Shown here one piece after another: positions 38,893 through 50,400 of a DNA stretch of 64,000 nt. Location: positions 4,723,531-4,787,530 of the forward strand of contig NZ_CP121472.1 of assembly GCF_036208045.1 (NCBI RefSeq). Direction: 5' to 3'. Both the position numbers and the translations under genes were made by a program. Below the pieces are notes generated by a model, which had not been told where the DNA came from, did not search any database, and saw only the letters and a list, made by a program, of their open reading frames with translations. Source of the stretch: Thiorhodovibrio winogradskyi (GTDB taxonomy: Bacteria; Pseudomonadota; Gammaproteobacteria; Chromatiales; Chromatiaceae). Positions within the stretch are counted from its first letter, which is position 1. Every line of letters starts with the position of its first letter.

Positions 38893-39872
38893 GGCGCATG
38901 GTCACAGCGAAACCCCGCCAAGGTGCTCAGGCAGCGATGCTTGTGCGCATCACCCTGCCCGCGCTCGACACTCAAACCGGGCAGGCGCAACCCGTAGACC
39001 AGATTTTGCTCCGAGGCATTGAGCACCTGGCGACACAGCAGGGCGATGCGCGTCTCATCATCCACCGGCGGCAGCGCGCTCCAGTCAAGCCACACCCGCG
39101 CGGCACGGTCACCACCAAACTGCTTGACCACCAGCCCACGCTCGCGCGCCAGCGCCTTCCAGTCGATGCGGCGCAGCGAATCCCCCGGCGCGTAAGCGCG
39201 CGCACCGACAAAGTCGTCCGCCCCAGTGCCCTGATCACCGCTGGCATTGTGATCCACGGACGTCAGCTGCGGCGGTGCGCTGGCCTGGGGTGCCGGGCGC
39301 GGATAGACGATCGCCACCGCATCGACCGAGACCAACGACCAGGCGCGAAACAGCCCCAGGGGGTAGCGGGTTTCGAGCAGCACCTCGCCAAGTGGCAGCG
39401 GGCCGCGGCGCTCGGTCGGCACCGGCAATGCCACCCGCGCCATGCCCCCAGCGGGCAGATCGATGCAGGCAGCTCCACGCAGACACAGGGCGCCGCGCTC
39501 GCGCTCGCGCGGATCATCAAGGGTGATTAAGAACTGTGCATCCTGCCCGGCAAACACAGGCGCGCCCGGCTGCGCTCGCACCCGCAGGCGCAGCAGATTG
39601 AACCAAGCATGGTGCATGCTGACCAGACTCACTCCAGCCATCACAAAGGTGAAGAGCAAGCCGAGGTTGTTCTGGTAGTTCAGCGCGCCAAGCAGGGTCA
39701 CCAATAGCAGCAGCCCATAGCCCAAGCCGGCCCGTGTCGGCAGAATAAATATGTGTCGTGCCCCAATGGTCGCCTGCCCCTGCGCATCGACAGGCACCCG
39801 CCGCAGCAGCTTGCCAAACAGCGATGCCCAACCCTGGCGTTGCCGCCACGCGGGGGATGTCGGAGTCGCCAT
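38889..39872 (-). CDS. DUF58 protein with N-terminal membrane helices
   Basis: A 327-residue protein with two N-terminal helices (about 50-85) and a C-terminal DUF58 region: GADDFVGARAYAPGDSLRRIDWKALARERGLVVKQF, the family signature. This belongs to a VWA-like fold and is usually the partner of the MoxR ATPase encoded next to it. It overlaps tgpA by 4 bp. Confidence 0.9.
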   Translation of the reverse strand: MATPTSPAWRQRQGWASLFGKLLRRVPVDAQGQATIGARHIFILPTRAGLGYGLLLLVTLLGALNYQNNLGLLFTFVMAGVSLVSMHHAWFNLLRLRVRAQPGAPVFAGQDAQFLITLDDPRERERGALCLRGAACIDLPAGGMARVALPVPTERRGPLPLGEVLLETRYPLGLFRAWSLVSVDAVAIVYPRPAPQASAPPQLTSVDHNASGDQGTGADDFVGARAYAPGDSLRRIDWKALARERGLVVKQFGGDRAARVWLDWSALPPVDDETRIALLCRQVLNASEQNLVYGLRLPGLSVERGQGDAHKHRCLSTLAGFRCDHAP

Positions 39873-39907
39873 GTCGCGCAGCGTCCTTCGCCGATTCCGC
39901 GGGATGG

Positions 39908-40867
39908 TCAGGGCACCGAGACCGCTCGCAGAATAAAGTCCGCGATCTCGGCATGGCCGACGGGACCATTGTCATCGCCGCTCAGCAGGCGGTGTGGCAC
40001 GCACGCCGGCAGCACGGCCTGGAGGTCTTCGGGGATCACATAGGTGCGACCATGGATCAAGGCCCAGGCACGCGCCGCGCGCAACAACCCAAGCCCCGCG
40101 CGCGGCGACAATCCATGAAGAAAGCGATTGCTCGCGCGGGTGAACGCCAAAATGCCATGGCAATAGTCAATGACGGGGGCCGCCACATGCACGGAGTTCA
40201 CGCGCTGCTGCAACGCCATCAGTTGGTCGACACTCAGCGCTGGTTCAACACCGGCCAAGAGCGCACGTCGATCGGCACCGGCCAACAGCGCCTTTTCCTG
40301 CTCGGCGTTGGGATAGCCAAGCTCGATGCGCATCAAAAACCGATCAAGCTGCGACTCCGGCAGCGGGAAGGTGCCCACCTGATAGGTCGGATTCTGGGTG
40401 GCGATGACAAAAAAGGGCGTCGGCAGCGCACGTGTTTCGCCCTCGGCCGTGACCTGATGCTCTTCCATCGCCTCGAGCAGCGCACTCTGTGCCTTGGGCG
40501 TGGCACGGTTGATTTCATCGGCTAGCACGACCTGGGCAAAGATGGGCCCAGGATGAAACTCAAAGCGCTCGCGCACCCGCTCGTACACCGATACCCCGAT
40601 AATGTCCGCCGGTAGGAGATCGCTGGTGAACTGAATGCGCGCGTACTTTAGCCCCAGCAGCCGCGCGAGCAGATGTGCCAGGGTGGTCTTGCCAACCCCC
40701 GGAAGATCTTCGATCAGCAGGTGCCCGCGCGCAAGCAGGCAAGCCAGCGCCAGGCGCAGTTCGGCGTCCTTGCCGAGAATGATAGTCCCGGCAGCCACCA
40801 ACACCTGGTCAATGGCGCGAGCATCGGCCGGCGTTGAATGACCAGTTGCGGCATCAGTCTTGGTCAT
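39908..40867 (-). CDS. MoxR-family AAA+ ATPase (first of three)
   Basis: ATPase of 319 residues. Walker A is EDLPGVGKTTLAHLLAR, with IQFTSDLLPADIIGVSVYE after it; Walker B is VVLADEINRATPKAQSALLEAMEE, then VIATQNPTYQVGTFPLPESQLDRF. It is followed by DUF58 and TgpA genes, so it probably remodels or activates that membrane complex. Confidence 0.93.
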   Translation of the reverse strand: MTKTDAATGHSTPADARAIDQVLVAAGTIILGKDAELRLALACLLARGHLLIEDLPGVGKTTLAHLLARLLGLKYARIQFTSDLLPADIIGVSVYERVRERFEFHPGPIFAQVVLADEINRATPKAQSALLEAMEEHQVTAEGETRALPTPFFVIATQNPTYQVGTFPLPESQLDRFLMRIELGYPNAEQEKALLAGADRRALLAGVEPALSVDQLMALQQRVNSVHVAAPVIDYCHGILAFTRASNRFLHGLSPRAGLGLLRAARAWALIHGRTYVIPEDLQAVLPACVPHRLLSGDDNGPVGHAEIADFILRAVSVP

Positions 40868-40912
40868 GAGATGGAAGAGAAGGACTGCTTCAGGTCGCGG
40901 GCACTCCCGAAC

Positions 40913-41230
40913 CTAGGACGAGGGAGCAAGCACGGGCGCGGCGTCCCGCGGCAATGTCGAATCCAGCCGCTCCACCCGCAGCTTCTCGGTAATGCCGCCA
41001 CCGAGGGCAATGCGCGTTGGACCGATGGAGACCACCCGGGCGCGACCACGGTGGTGCTCCACGCGCAACTCGCTCCCCAGACGCACGCCAAGGGCCAGCA
41101 AACGGCGGTTGAGATCACGCCCACCGCTGATGCCGATGACGCGCGCCCGGGCGCCGAGCGGAAGCTCGGCAAGAGTCGCGGACACTGGTGGTCCGCCAGA
41201 CGGTGAGGCAAGGGCATCATTGGTTTTCAT
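40913..41230 (-). CDS. FeoA-domain protein without FeoB partner
   Basis: A 105-residue protein whose middle is a FeoA-type SH3-like domain: LAELPLGARARVIGISGGRDLNRRLLALGVRLGSELRV. No FeoB is nearby, so it could be a free FeoA-like regulator. The ATG at 41230 is chosen because homology begins after it; a TTG at 41290 is in frame and neither has a strong ribosome site. Confidence 0.75.
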   Translation of the reverse strand: MKTNDALASPSGGPPVSATLAELPLGARARVIGISGGRDLNRRLLALGVRLGSELRVEHHRGRARVVSIGPTRIALGGGITEKLRVERLDSTLPRDAAPVLAPSS

Positions 41231-41366
41231 AGGCCGAAAGTTTAAGCCAGAGAGAAAAACGAAGCAAGAATCACTATCAACACTTATCAAGCCTCATGTG
41301 AATTCGCTCTGGCGCCACGGCGCACAGCGCATTCTGAACCCTTGCTGCTAGGGGGTGTTGCACGCA

Positions 41367-42257
41367 TCAGGAGACCGCCCGCGCACTCTCCACCGCAGGC
41401 GAGACACGCACACTGAGCAAATGCACGCGGCGACTGTCGGCGCGAAGCACGGTGAAACGGAAGCCATCGATTTGCACCCGCTCGCCGCGCACCGGAAGCT
41501 TGCCCAGGGCATGCACCACCAGACCACCGATGGTATCGACATCCTCGCCGCTCAGGGTGCTGGCGAAGTACTCGTTGAAATCTTCGATGCTGGTGCGCGC
41601 CTTGACGGTGTATTCACCCGGGCCGCGTTTGAAGATGAAGGCACCTTCGTCGAAATCATGCTCGTCCTCGATCTCGCCGACGATCTGCTCGAGCACATCC
41701 TCGATGGTGGCCAGGCCGGCGGCGGCGCCGTATTCATCCACCACGATGGCCATGTGGTTGCGGCTACCGCGAAACTCCTTTAGTAGCACGTTCAGCCGCT
41801 TGCTCTCGGGCACGAAGATGGCGCTGCGCAAGTGGTCGCGAATATTGAAAGGGCGGGTGTTGGACTTGGTACAGTAGGCCAGCAGATCCTTCGCCAGCAG
41901 AATGCCAAGTACCTCGCCCTTGTCCTCACCGGTGACCGGGAAGCGGGAATGGGAGGACTCCACCGCGATGGCGAGAATCTCCTCAAGCGAGGAATCGCGG
42001 CGCACTGTGACCATTTCGGCCCGCGGGATCATGATGTCCTCGGCGCGCAGGTCGGCGACCTGGAGCACGCCCTCGATCATGCTCAGGCCATCGCGGTCGA
42101 GCAAGGCGCGACGCTCGGCGTCGCGCAGAATGTCAAGCAATTGATTCTTGTCGCGCGGCTCGCCGCCAAGCAACTGGCACAGGCGTTTGCGCCAGTCTTT
42201 CAGCGGCTCGCCGCTACGCGGTCGATCACTGGTCATCGGGTCCGCTGTCTGATTCAT
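41367..42257 (-). CDS. ybeX: CorC/YbeX-type CBS-domain protein
   Basis: A 296-residue soluble protein. Two CBS domains (IMIPRAEMVTVRRDSSLEEIL ... SHSRFPVTGEDKGEVLGILLAKDLL; PESKRLNVLLKEFRGSRNHMAIVVDEYGAAAGLATIEDVLE) are followed by a CorC/HlyC domain (FNEYFASTLSGEDVDTIGGLVVHALGKLPVRGE). It is implicated in ribosome maturation or magnesium handling in relatives. It overlaps the ybeY end; ATG 42257 or 42236 could be the start. Confidence 0.92.
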   Translation of the reverse strand: MNQTADPMTSDRPRSGEPLKDWRKRLCQLLGGEPRDKNQLLDILRDAERRALLDRDGLSMIEGVLQVADLRAEDIMIPRAEMVTVRRDSSLEEILAIAVESSHSRFPVTGEDKGEVLGILLAKDLLAYCTKSNTRPFNIRDHLRSAIFVPESKRLNVLLKEFRGSRNHMAIVVDEYGAAAGLATIEDVLEQIVGEIEDEHDFDEGAFIFKRGPGEYTVKARTSIEDFNEYFASTLSGEDVDTIGGLVVHALGKLPVRGERVQIDGFRFTVLRADSRRVHLLSVRVSPAVESARAVS

Positions 42258-42780
42258 AGGGATTCTCGAATCCAAAGCTTGTGATAATGCGGGTTTCCAG
42301 GGCCTCCATCGCGGAAGCCTGATCGTCGTCTTGGTGATCATGGCCGAGCAAATGCAGGGTGCCATGCACAACCATGTGCGCCCAGTGCGCGCGGGGGGAT
42401 TTACCCTGGTCGGCGGCCTCGGCCAGCACCAGGGGCGCGCAGATGACCAGATCGCCGAGAAGGCCAGTGGCGGGCGCCCCGGGCGGAAGCTCGAAGGGGA
42501 AAGACAGCACATTGGTTGGCCCCGTCCGTCCGCGATAGGTGCGGTTCAGGGCGGCGCTTTCGGCCTCGTCCACCAGACGGATGGTCATTTCGGTCGCGGC
42601 GGGTGCCGATCGGCCGGCGGCAAGGGCCGCGCTGACCCAGTGCTCGAAATCCTCCTGACTCGGCACCTCGGCCAGAGTGGCGCATTGCAAATCAAGGACT
42701 AGTGGCGCCGCGGCCACGGCAAGCGCATCGCGAGATTTGGGGTCCGGGTCTGGTTCCGTGGACATGGAATTGGCAATCAT
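42226..42780 (-). CDS. ybeY: YbeY, rRNA-maturation endoribonuclease
   Basis: Zinc endoribonuclease of 184 residues. The metal site is HMVVHGTLHLLGHDHQ; the GPTNVLSFPF and LLGDLVICAPLV segments are also typical. It acts in 16S rRNA 3'-end processing and quality control with YbeZ. It is followed by ybeX and preceded by ybeZ (9 bp gap). Confidence 0.96.
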   Translation of the reverse strand: MIANSMSTEPDPDPKSRDALAVAAAPLVLDLQCATLAEVPSQEDFEHWVSAALAAGRSAPAATEMTIRLVDEAESAALNRTYRGRTGPTNVLSFPFELPPGAPATGLLGDLVICAPLVLAEAADQGKSPRAHWAHMVVHGTLHLLGHDHQDDDQASAMEALETRIITSFGFENPYESDSGPDDQ

Positions 42781-42789
42781 TAGGTGGTA

Positions 42790-43776
42790 TTAGCCGGCCG
42801 CGGCCAGCTCTGGCTGGCGTTGATCGTGATGATCGTAGGCATTGACGATGCGCTGCACCAGGGAATGGCGCACCACATCGCGCGAGCTGAAAAAGGTGAA
42901 GCTAATACCCTCGATCTCGCGCAGTACATCCACCGCCTGGCGCAGCCCCGAGGGCTGGCCGCGCGGCAGATCGACCTGGGTGACATCCCCCGTGACCACG
43001 GCCTTGGAACCGAAGCCAATACGGGTCAGAAACATCTTCATCTGCTTGGGGGTGGTATTTTGCGCCTCGTCCAAAATAATAAAGGCGTCGTTCAGGGTGC
43101 GCCCGCGCATATAGGCCAATGGCGCCACTTCAATCACATTGCGCTCAATGAGCTTGTTCACTTTTTCAAAGCCGAGCATCTCAAAGAGTGCATCGTAGAG
43201 TGGGCGCAGGTAGGGGTCGATTTTCTGCGCCAGATCGCCGGGCAGAAAGCCCAGGCGCTCGCCGGCCTCGACCGCCGGGCGCACCAGCAGCAGGCGGCGC
43301 ACGCGCTCGGTCTCGAGTGCCTCGACCGCGCTGGCCACCGCCAGATAGGTTTTTCCCGTTCCGGCCGGGCCGACGCCAAAATTGATGTCGTGGCGCAAAA
43401 TGGCATGCAGATAGGCCTGCTGATTCGGCCCGCGCGCACGGATCAGGCCACGCTTGGTTTTAATTAAAACCTCGGGTAACTCGGGCTCGCGCAGCGCCGC
43501 CTCGATGCCGGATTGCTGCAAATGCAAATGCACTGTCTCGGGCGAGAGAATCTCCTGCTCGGTCAGTGCATAAAGATCGCGCAGCAACTGCTCGCCATGC
43601 GCCAGGGTCGCGGGCGGGCCAATGAGCCGAAAACTCAGGCCCCGGTTGTTGATCTCAATGCCCAGCCTGCGCTCGATCAGGCGCAGGTGTTGGTCGAACT
43701 GCCCGCACAGATTACCCAGGCGGAGGTTGTCCTCGGGCGCGAGCTCAAGATCAAGACTGTCCGCGGGGGTGGTCAA
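42790..43776 (-). CDS. ybeZ: YbeZ, PhoH-like ATPase
   Basis: A 328-residue PhoH-family ATPase. Walker A is [19 protein letters not shown] near residue 138, with [19 protein letters not shown], and Walker [27 protein letters not shown]. It is the partner of YbeY. Its ATG overlaps the miaB stop by 4 bp. Confidence 0.96.
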   Translation of the reverse strand: MTTPADSLDLELAPEDNLRLGNLCGQFDQHLRLIERRLGIEINNRGLSFRLIGPPATLAHGEQLLRDLYALTEQEILSPETVHLHLQQSGIEAALREPELPEVLIKTKRGLIRARGPNQQAYLHAILRHDINFGVGPAGTGKTYLAVASAVEALETERVRRLLLVRPAVEAGERLGFLPGDLAQKIDPYLRPLYDALFEMLGFEKVNKLIERNVIEVAPLAYMRGRTLNDAFIILDEAQNTTPKQMKMFLTRIGFGSKAVVTGDVTQVDLPRGQPSGLRQAVDVLREIEGISFTFFSSRDVVRHSLVQRIVNAYDHHDQRQPELAAAG

Positions 43777-45200
43777 GAGAGGGTTGCGGCGCCTGTCGAA
43801 ATGCCGCCACCGACACCAGCGCCCCCTGCCGTGTGAAGGCAGTGACCGCGCAGCGAATTGGGCAGCGCCTCGGTGATTTGGACATCAACGAAGGAACCGA
43901 TCAGCTCGGCCGGGGCATCAAGATTGACCACCCTGTTGTTTTCAGTCCGACCACTGAGTTGCGCCGGGTCGCGGCGGGATGGTCGCTCCAGCAGCACCCG
44001 TTGCACCGTGCCGATCATAGCCTGGCTGATGGCCCGGGCCTGGCTGTTGATCAAGGCTTGCAGGCGCTCGAGCCTACCTTGCTTGAGCGCGCGCGGACAG
44101 TCGTCCGGATAGCTGGCCGCGGGAGTGCCGGGGCGCGGGCTGAAAATAAAACTAAAGGACTGGTCAAAGCCAATGTCCTCGATCAGCTGGAGCGTGGCCG
44201 CGAAGTCCGCCTCGGTCTCGCCAGGGAAGCCGACAATGAAATCAGAGGAGATGCTGATACCGGGACGCACCGCGCGCAGACGGCGAATTTTATCCCGATA
44301 CTCCAGCGCTGTGTGGCCGCGCTGCATCAGCGCCAACATGCGATCCGACCCGCTTTGCACCGGCAGATGCAGAAAATCGACCAGCTCGGGCACCTCGGCG
44401 AAGGCCTCGATCAATTCATCGGAGAATTCCACCGGATGCGAGGTGGTGAAGCGTATGCGCTCGATGCCCTCGATGGCCGCCACTTGGTGAATCAGCAGGG
44501 CCAAATCAGCGGGCTCGCCGTCGTCCATCAGGCCACGATAGGCATTGACGTTCTGCCCGAGTAAGTTCACCTCGCGCACGCCCTGCTCGGCCAGGGCGCT
44601 CACCTCGGCGATGACGGCATCGCAGGGCCGGCTGACCTCGGGTCCGCGCGTATAGGGCACTACGCAGTAGGTGCAGTATTTCGAGCAGCCCTCCATGACC
44701 GAGACATAGGCACTAGGACCCTCCGCGCGCGGCCTGGGCAGATGATCGAACTTTTCGATCTCGGGGAAGGAAATATCGATGTAAGCGCTGGCGCGCTGAA
44801 TCTGGGCAGCGCCGCGCTGGCCAGGCGCCTCGCGGCGTTGCGCGCGCAGGGCATCGAGCATGCCAGGCAAACGATGCAGGGTTTGGGGGCCGAAGATCAG
44901 ATCGACAAAGGGCGCGCGCTCGCGCAGCGCCGTGCCTTCCTGGCTGGCGACACAGCCACCGACGCCGATGACCAATTCTGGCCGCCGAGCTTTGAGCGGG
45001 CGCCAGCGCCCGAGTTGGGAGAAGACTTTCTCTTGGGCCTTCTCGCGAATGGAACAGGTGTTCAGCACCAGGACATCGGCGTCCTCGGGCTGGTCGACCC
45101 GGAGCATGCCGTGGGACTCGCGCAGAAGATCGGCGATACGACCGGAGTCGTATTCGTTCATCTGGCAGCCCTGGGTCTGGATATAGAGCTTTGCGGTCAT
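43773..45200 (-). CDS. miaB: MiaB, tRNA-2-methylthio-N6-isopentenyladenosine methylthiotransferase
   Basis: Radical-SAM enzyme of 475 residues that thiomethylates i6A37 in tRNA. The N-terminal UPF0004 domain has [30 protein letters not shown] and [11 protein letters not shown], giving the second cluster's Cys; the radical-SAM motif is [17 protein letters not shown]-terminal TRAM domain ends the protein. The ATG at 45200 is chosen by homology; no clear SD is seen. Confidence 0.97.
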   Translation of the reverse strand: MTAKLYIQTQGCQMNEYDSGRIADLLRESHGMLRVDQPEDADVLVLNTCSIREKAQEKVFSQLGRWRPLKARRPELVIGVGGCVASQEGTALRERAPFVDLIFGPQTLHRLPGMLDALRAQRREAPGQRGAAQIQRASAYIDISFPEIEKFDHLPRPRAEGPSAYVSVMEGCSKYCTYCVVPYTRGPEVSRPCDAVIAEVSALAEQGVREVNLLGQNVNAYRGLMDDGEPADLALLIHQVAAIEGIERIRFTTSHPVEFSDELIEAFAEVPELVDFLHLPVQSGSDRMLALMQRGHTALEYRDKIRRLRAVRPGISISSDFIVGFPGETEADFAATLQLIEDIGFDQSFSFIFSPRPGTPAASYPDDCPRALKQGRLERLQALINSQARAISQAMIGTVQRVLLERPSRRDPAQLSGRTENNRVVNLDAPAELIGSFVDVQITEALPNSLRGHCLHTAGGAGVGGGISTGAATLS

Positions 45201-45322
45201 CAAGTAGGCGCAACGGCGGACTTGCCGTGGGATTCGGGAGAACAAGGCTAGACCATTGTCCGCCCGAGGTCCAGTATCAGGCGCCGAGCGGTGCGGCCCT
45301 GACGCTGATGGGCAGAGGTTGC

Positions 45323-47023
45323 TTATTTCTCCCGCGGATAAGGCCAGGCCATGATCCCGCCTTCCATCACCTTGAGATTGCGCCAGCCATGGGCTTTCAG
45401 GATAGATGCGACTTCGTAGCCGCGCAGGGAGATCTTGCAGTAGAGAATGATCTCTTTGTCCTTGTCCTGTGGGAGCTCTTCAAGGCGACCGCGAATGGCG
45501 CCCTGGGGGATGAGCGTCTCGCCGATACCTAAGCGCATTTGCTCGTATTCCGCCGGGTTGCGGGTATCGAGAATGAACACATCCTCGCCCGCGTCGACCT
45601 TGCGCTTGACCTCGCTGACCGAAATCCCCCGCATGCGACCTTTGAGCTTATTCTCGAGCGCATGGGCCGCGATGATGACGTGATCAAGCGCCAGCGAATA
45701 GGGCGGCGCGTAGGGCAGATCGGCATTGACCATGTCAGCGACACTCAGCTTGCCCATGATGGCCGTGGCCATGATGGCGACCCGCTTGCTGACATCGCCT
45801 GGCCCGACGCAATGAAAACCCAGGATGCGGCCGCCGTCGCGCTCGGCCACCAGCTTGCTGATCAGCAGCTTGCCGCCCATGAACACCGGAATGTCCAGAC
45901 CCGAGATGACCACTGTCTTGACATCCAACCCGGCGGCGCGGGCGCTGGCCTCGGACAGGCCGGTGACGCCGACGGTGAAGTCAAAGATCTTGCAAATGCC
46001 GGTCTGGGTGTTGCCGGGAAAGCGCGCGCTGCCGGGCTCGATCACATTCTGCCCGACCACCCGGCCCTGGAGGTTGGCCAAATCGCCGTAGGGCGCGCGA
46101 TTGGACTCACCAGTGATCAGCGAGGTGCATTCCACGCAGTCGCCAGCGGCATAGATGTCCGGGTCGGAGGTTTGCATGTACTCATTGACCCGGATGCCAC
46201 CCTTGGCGCCGATCTCCAGCCCGGCCATTTGCGCCAGGGCAATGTTCGGCCGCACACCCACGGCGATAACGGCCAGTTGCGCCGGCAGTTCGGTGCCGTT
46301 GTCGAGCTTCACGCCAGTGAGCTGGCCGTCCTCGCCAAGAAACTCCGCCACGCCGTTGCCAACAATGATGTCCGCGCCCTGGGCACGGGTATGGTTCTCG
46401 ACCAGCTTGGCCAGATCGGGATCGAGAAAGGGCAGCACCTGGGGCGTTTTCTCGATAATGGTGGTTTCAATGCCGGCCAGGCGCAGTGCCTCGCAGACCT
46501 CGAAGCCAATCAACCCGCCGCCGACGATGATGGCGCGGGTGACCTTGCCCTCGTCGCGGATGGCGCGCAGGGCATCGGCATCGGCCATGGAATGCAGGGT
46601 CAGCACGCCTTCCAGATCGAACCCCGGCGCGACCGGGCACACGGGTGCCGCGCCCGTGGCCAGCACCAGTCGGTCGTAGGAGACCGCGCCCTTTTCGTCC
46701 GTGTCCAGGTTCTTATAGGTGACTGTCTTGGTGTCGCGGTCGATGTTGATCGCCTCGGTGCGCACTAGGGCCGTCATGCGCTTGGCTTTGTCAAAGAATT
46801 TCGGATCGCGTGGAATCCCGGCCGGGGTGCACACCAACAGATTGCGATCATCGAAGGTGCCACCGATGTAGTAGGGATAGCCGCAGGAGGCCATGGAGAG
46901 ATCCGGATCGCGCTGGATCAGGGTGATCTCGGCGAATTCATCCGTGCGCCGCGCCTTGGCGGCGGCCTTGGGGCCGGCGGCGGAGCCGCCGATGATCACG
47001 ATTTTCAAGGGAGAGGAAGACAT
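45323..47023 (-). CDS. CoA-disulfide/persulfide reductase fused to a rhodanese domain
   Basis: Flavoprotein of 566 residues. The FAD motif [19 protein letters not shown] is at residues 7-25 and the redox Cys is in [13 protein letters not shown], as in CoA-disulfide reductases. The NAD site is [21 protein letters not shown], with IYAAGDCVE later. The last 110 residues form a rhodanese domain ([18 protein letters not shown]) whose catalytic Cys is in [13 protein letters not shown]. Such fusions reduce CoA or glutathione persulfides, which fits a sulfur-oxidising phototroph. AGGA lies 6 nt before the ATG. Confidence 0.93.
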   Translation of the reverse strand: MSSSPLKIVIIGGSAAGPKAAAKARRTDEFAEITLIQRDPDLSMASCGYPYYIGGTFDDRNLLVCTPAGIPRDPKFFDKAKRMTALVRTEAINIDRDTKTVTYKNLDTDEKGAVSYDRLVLATGAAPVCPVAPGFDLEGVLTLHSMADADALRAIRDEGKVTRAIIVGGGLIGFEVCEALRLAGIETTIIEKTPQVLPFLDPDLAKLVENHTRAQGADIIVGNGVAEFLGEDGQLTGVKLDNGTELPAQLAVIAVGVRPNIALAQMAGLEIGAKGGIRVNEYMQTSDPDIYAAGDCVECTSLITGESNRAPYGDLANLQGRVVGQNVIEPGSARFPGNTQTGICKIFDFTVGVTGLSEASARAAGLDVKTVVISGLDIPVFMGGKLLISKLVAERDGGRILGFHCVGPGDVSKRVAIMATAIMGKLSVADMVNADLPYAPPYSLALDHVIIAAHALENKLKGRMRGISVSEVKRKVDAGEDVFILDTRNPAEYEQMRLGIGETLIPQGAIRGRLEELPQDKDKEIILYCKISLRGYEVASILKAHGWRNLKVMEGGIMAWPYPREK

Positions 47024-47411
47024 GATTCGTCCTGTTGGAAATAAAAGTGTCAAAAAAATGAAGACAAAACACCTGGAGGATGCGGCAGCCGCTGAGCTAT
47101 CCGCTGGACACGAATAGCGATAATACCTATTTTATTGACGAGGCCAGCAAGCTCTCGGCCGGCATGGTTGACAAAGCCACCTTTGCCAGCGACATCAATG
47201 CCTTTTACCCGACCGGACGCAACCAGGCCGCGCTCGAGTGCATTTTCACTCAGCTTGAGGCCGGTGCACCATGACAATTGGGTGACGGGCGACCTTGCCC
47301 GAGGGGGCCGATGCGGCGAAGGCAAGGGCGAGGAGAAGGGCAAGGGAAAGGGCGAGGAGAAAATAGAGCCGCCATGGGAGCTCATGGGGGCGCATTGACT
47401 CGCCCTGCCAG
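47024..47411. other. Intergenic stretch with purine-rich repeats
   Basis: About 390 bp upstream of the CoA-persulfide reductase gene. At 47318-47372 the plus strand is almost pure G/A with two copies of AAGGGCGAGGAGAA. A short plus-strand frame (47080-47274) is listed separately. No terminator or promoter stands out. Confidence 0.6.
47080..47274 (+). CDS. Possible small protein or gene remnant, unknown
   Basis: A 64-residue frame with protein-like composition (DNTYFIDEASKLSAGMVDKATF, GRNQAALECIFTQLEAGA) unlike a shadow frame. The only SD, GGAGG, touches the ATG, so initiation is doubtful. It looks like the C-terminal end of a larger lost gene. I recognise no family. Confidence 0.3.
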   Translation: MRQPLSYPLDTNSDNTYFIDEASKLSAGMVDKATFASDINAFYPTGRNQAALECIFTQLEAGAP

Positions 47412-50400
47412 TCAACCCTGCCCAGCGCCGACCCAGTCGCCCGCGAAGCGAACAAAATCCTCGGCCGACAGCGGCTTGGCGAACAGATAGCCCTGACCAA
47501 GCTGACAGCCCTCTTGGAGGAGGAAATCCCGCTGCTGTTGGGTTTCTATACCCTCGGCGAGCAATTCCAACGACAGGCTGGTGCCGAGCGCGATGATGGC
47601 GCGCACAATGGCCACATCGTTGGTGTCATCGGGAATATCCGACACGAACGACCGGTCGATCTTCAGCTTGGTCAGCGGCAGGCGCTTGAGGTAGCTCATC
47701 GATGAGTAACCGGTGCCGAAGTCATCCACGGCAATCTTCACCCCGGCCTGGCGTAACTGGCGCAGGCAGTCAATGGAGCGACGCGGCGATTGCATCACTG
47801 TGGATTCGGTGATTTCGATTTCCACGGCCGCGGGAGCCAGACCACTGTGCCGCAAGATATCGAGCACCTTGTCCGCGAGTTGCACCTGCTCGAACTGACG
47901 CGCGGACAGATTCACCGACATCATCACCTCGGGTGCCACCACCCCGGCCTCGCGCCAGGCCTGCATCTGCTCGCAGGCGGTGCGCAGCACCCAGTCGCCC
48001 AAGGGATTGATCAGGCCGGATTCCTCCGCCAGCGGAATGAAGCGCCCCGGAGCAATCAAGCCCTGCCGCGGATGGCGCCAGCGCACCAGCGCCTCGATAC
48101 CGCTGACTTTGCCGGCGCGGAAGTCGATCTGCGGCTGGTAGTGCAGTTCGAACTCTTCGCGCTCCAGCGCTTCCTGCAGGCTGGCCTCAAGTACCAGGCG
48201 GTCGCGCGCGTCGGCGGTGAGTTCCTCGGTGAAAAAGCGTGAGGTCTTGCCGCCATCGGCCTTGGCCGAATAGAGCGCGGCATCGGCCTTGCGCAGCAGA
48301 TCATCGGCCGTGTTGCCCTGCGCCGGGTAGAGCGCGATGCCAATGCTGGCGCCCACCAAGACCCGCTGACCATGCAACATAAATGGCGGCTGCAGCGCCT
48401 CATGGATGCGCTCGGCAAAGCCGCTCGGCTCGCGCTTGCCGTGGAAAGGCGCCGGGATGATGCCAAACTCATCACCACCGAGGCGCGCCAGGGTTTCCTG
48501 CTCACCCACCAGTTGCTGCAAGCGCGAGGCGACGGATTTCAGCACCTCGTCACCCTCGTGATGATCGAAGCTGTCGTTGATGTGCTTGAAGCGATCCAAA
48601 TCGACAATCATCACCGCCAGACTGGCCCCGCGCCGACGCGCCTCGGCGATGCCGGCACTGAGGCGGTCGGCAAACAGCAGACGATTGGGCAGGCTGGTGA
48701 GGAGATCGTACTGCGACAGCCGCAATACGCTGAGTTCACTGCGCCTAAGCTCGGCCGCCACCGCCAGTTGCTCGCTAATATCCCGGGCCACCTCGATAAT
48801 GCCAACAATCTGACCATGCTCGTCGAGCAGGGGACTGGCGGAAATCTCATAGCTATGTTCACCCGACTCCTCGCTGTCGGATTCATCAAGGTGCACCACC
48901 TTGGTCGGCTGATGCTCTTTCAGCACCGAGGCCAGCGGGCAATCACGCGCGCGCTCCGCGCAGGGGCTGTCACTGCCGTAGAGCAGGGCATGACAGGTCA
49001 AATCCTTGAGAGACAGGCCCCGTGCCTCGGCACGACGGGCCGCGGCGCGATTTACCCGAATCAGGCAATAGTCCTCGCCAATCACCATGATGGGGTCATC
49101 GATACCGTCAATCACATGCTGCAGAAAGGAGCGCTCCTGCGCCAACTCGGCCTCGACCCTGCGCCGCTCGGTGACATCGAGCCCGGAACTCAGGGTGCCG
49201 ACAATGCGCCCATCGGCATCGCGCAGCGGATTATTGCGCCAGCTAATGATGTGCTCGTTGCCATCGACCGAGACGATGGGGCCATCGTTTTTCTCGGCCA
49301 GCTCGACGTCGCCCTGAAGAATCCGTTCAAAGCTAGCCCGCATCCCCGCGCGCGCACTCGGCGGCAAGAATTGCTCGAACCAATCGCGACCCAGAATGTC
49401 GGCCTGGTCGCGACCGAGCAGGGCGCAGCCCTTATCGTTAATTAGAGTGACGCGGCCCTGGGCGTCGAGCGCCACCATGACCACGCCGGCGACCTTTAGG
49501 TAATCCGCGGCCCTCTTGCGCTCGCGCTCGACATCGGCCAGGGCCTTTTTCAACGGCGAGACATCGGTGTGAGTGCCAACCAAACGCAGGGGCTCGCCGT
49601 CAGCATTGTGTACCAGATGCGCGCGTGATAACACGTCCACCCAATGACCATCCTTGTGCCTGAGGCGGATGTCCAGCGCGAAATCTGGCTCGTTTCCAGC
49701 AATGACCGCATCCAACAGCGCCCAGGCACGCTTGTCACTTTCTGGCTCGATGAGCTGACGCCATGTTGACATGTCGTTGGGTAGCTCCGCGTCCTGGTAG
49801 CCGAGCATCTCCTTCCAGCGCGGCGCAAAGTAGACCTCATGTGTCTGCAGATTCAAATCCCAGAGACCATCGTGGGAACCGCGCATGGCCAGCTCCAGGC
49901 GCTCCTCGCTGCGACGCAGAGCCTCCTCGCCGCGCACCAGATCGGTGATGTCCTCGGCCATCGACAGCACCCGAACATGACCGTCAATTTCTATCAGGGT
50001 GCCGGAATATTGGAGCTCCAGGCAGTCTCCGTTGCTTTTGTGGCCACTCAGATGCCGGTTGCGCACCGCGCCGTCGCGCTGTAACTGCTCGAACATCGCC
50101 TCGCGTTGATCGGCTGTTGTCAACCCAAGCTCGGACCAAGAGTTGCCCACGGCCTGCTCGCGGGTATAGCCGGTGATGCGCTCGAAGCTCGGATTAACCT
50201 CAATGAGCCTGCCGGTTTCGGGGTCGGAAAAGCTCATTAGGGTGCCGGTCGCGCGAAACAGCCGCTCGAATAGGGTCACATACTCCTGTCGTTGCGACTC
50301 GGCTTCCTTGCGCTCGCCGATGTACTGCAGCATGCCGCGAATATGCCGGGGCTTGCCGCGCTCATCGCGCAGCACTTCCGCCGTGGCACTCAGCCAGGTA

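Noticed and set aside
45539-46768. 409-residue frame antisense to the CoA-persulfide reductase
   Set aside because: The other strand encodes a clear flavoprotein; this frame is a GC-codon shadow.
47050-47415. 121-residue minus-strand frame upstream of the persulfide reductase
   Set aside because: Low-complexity Ser/Pro start made from the purine tract, no ribosome site and no family match.
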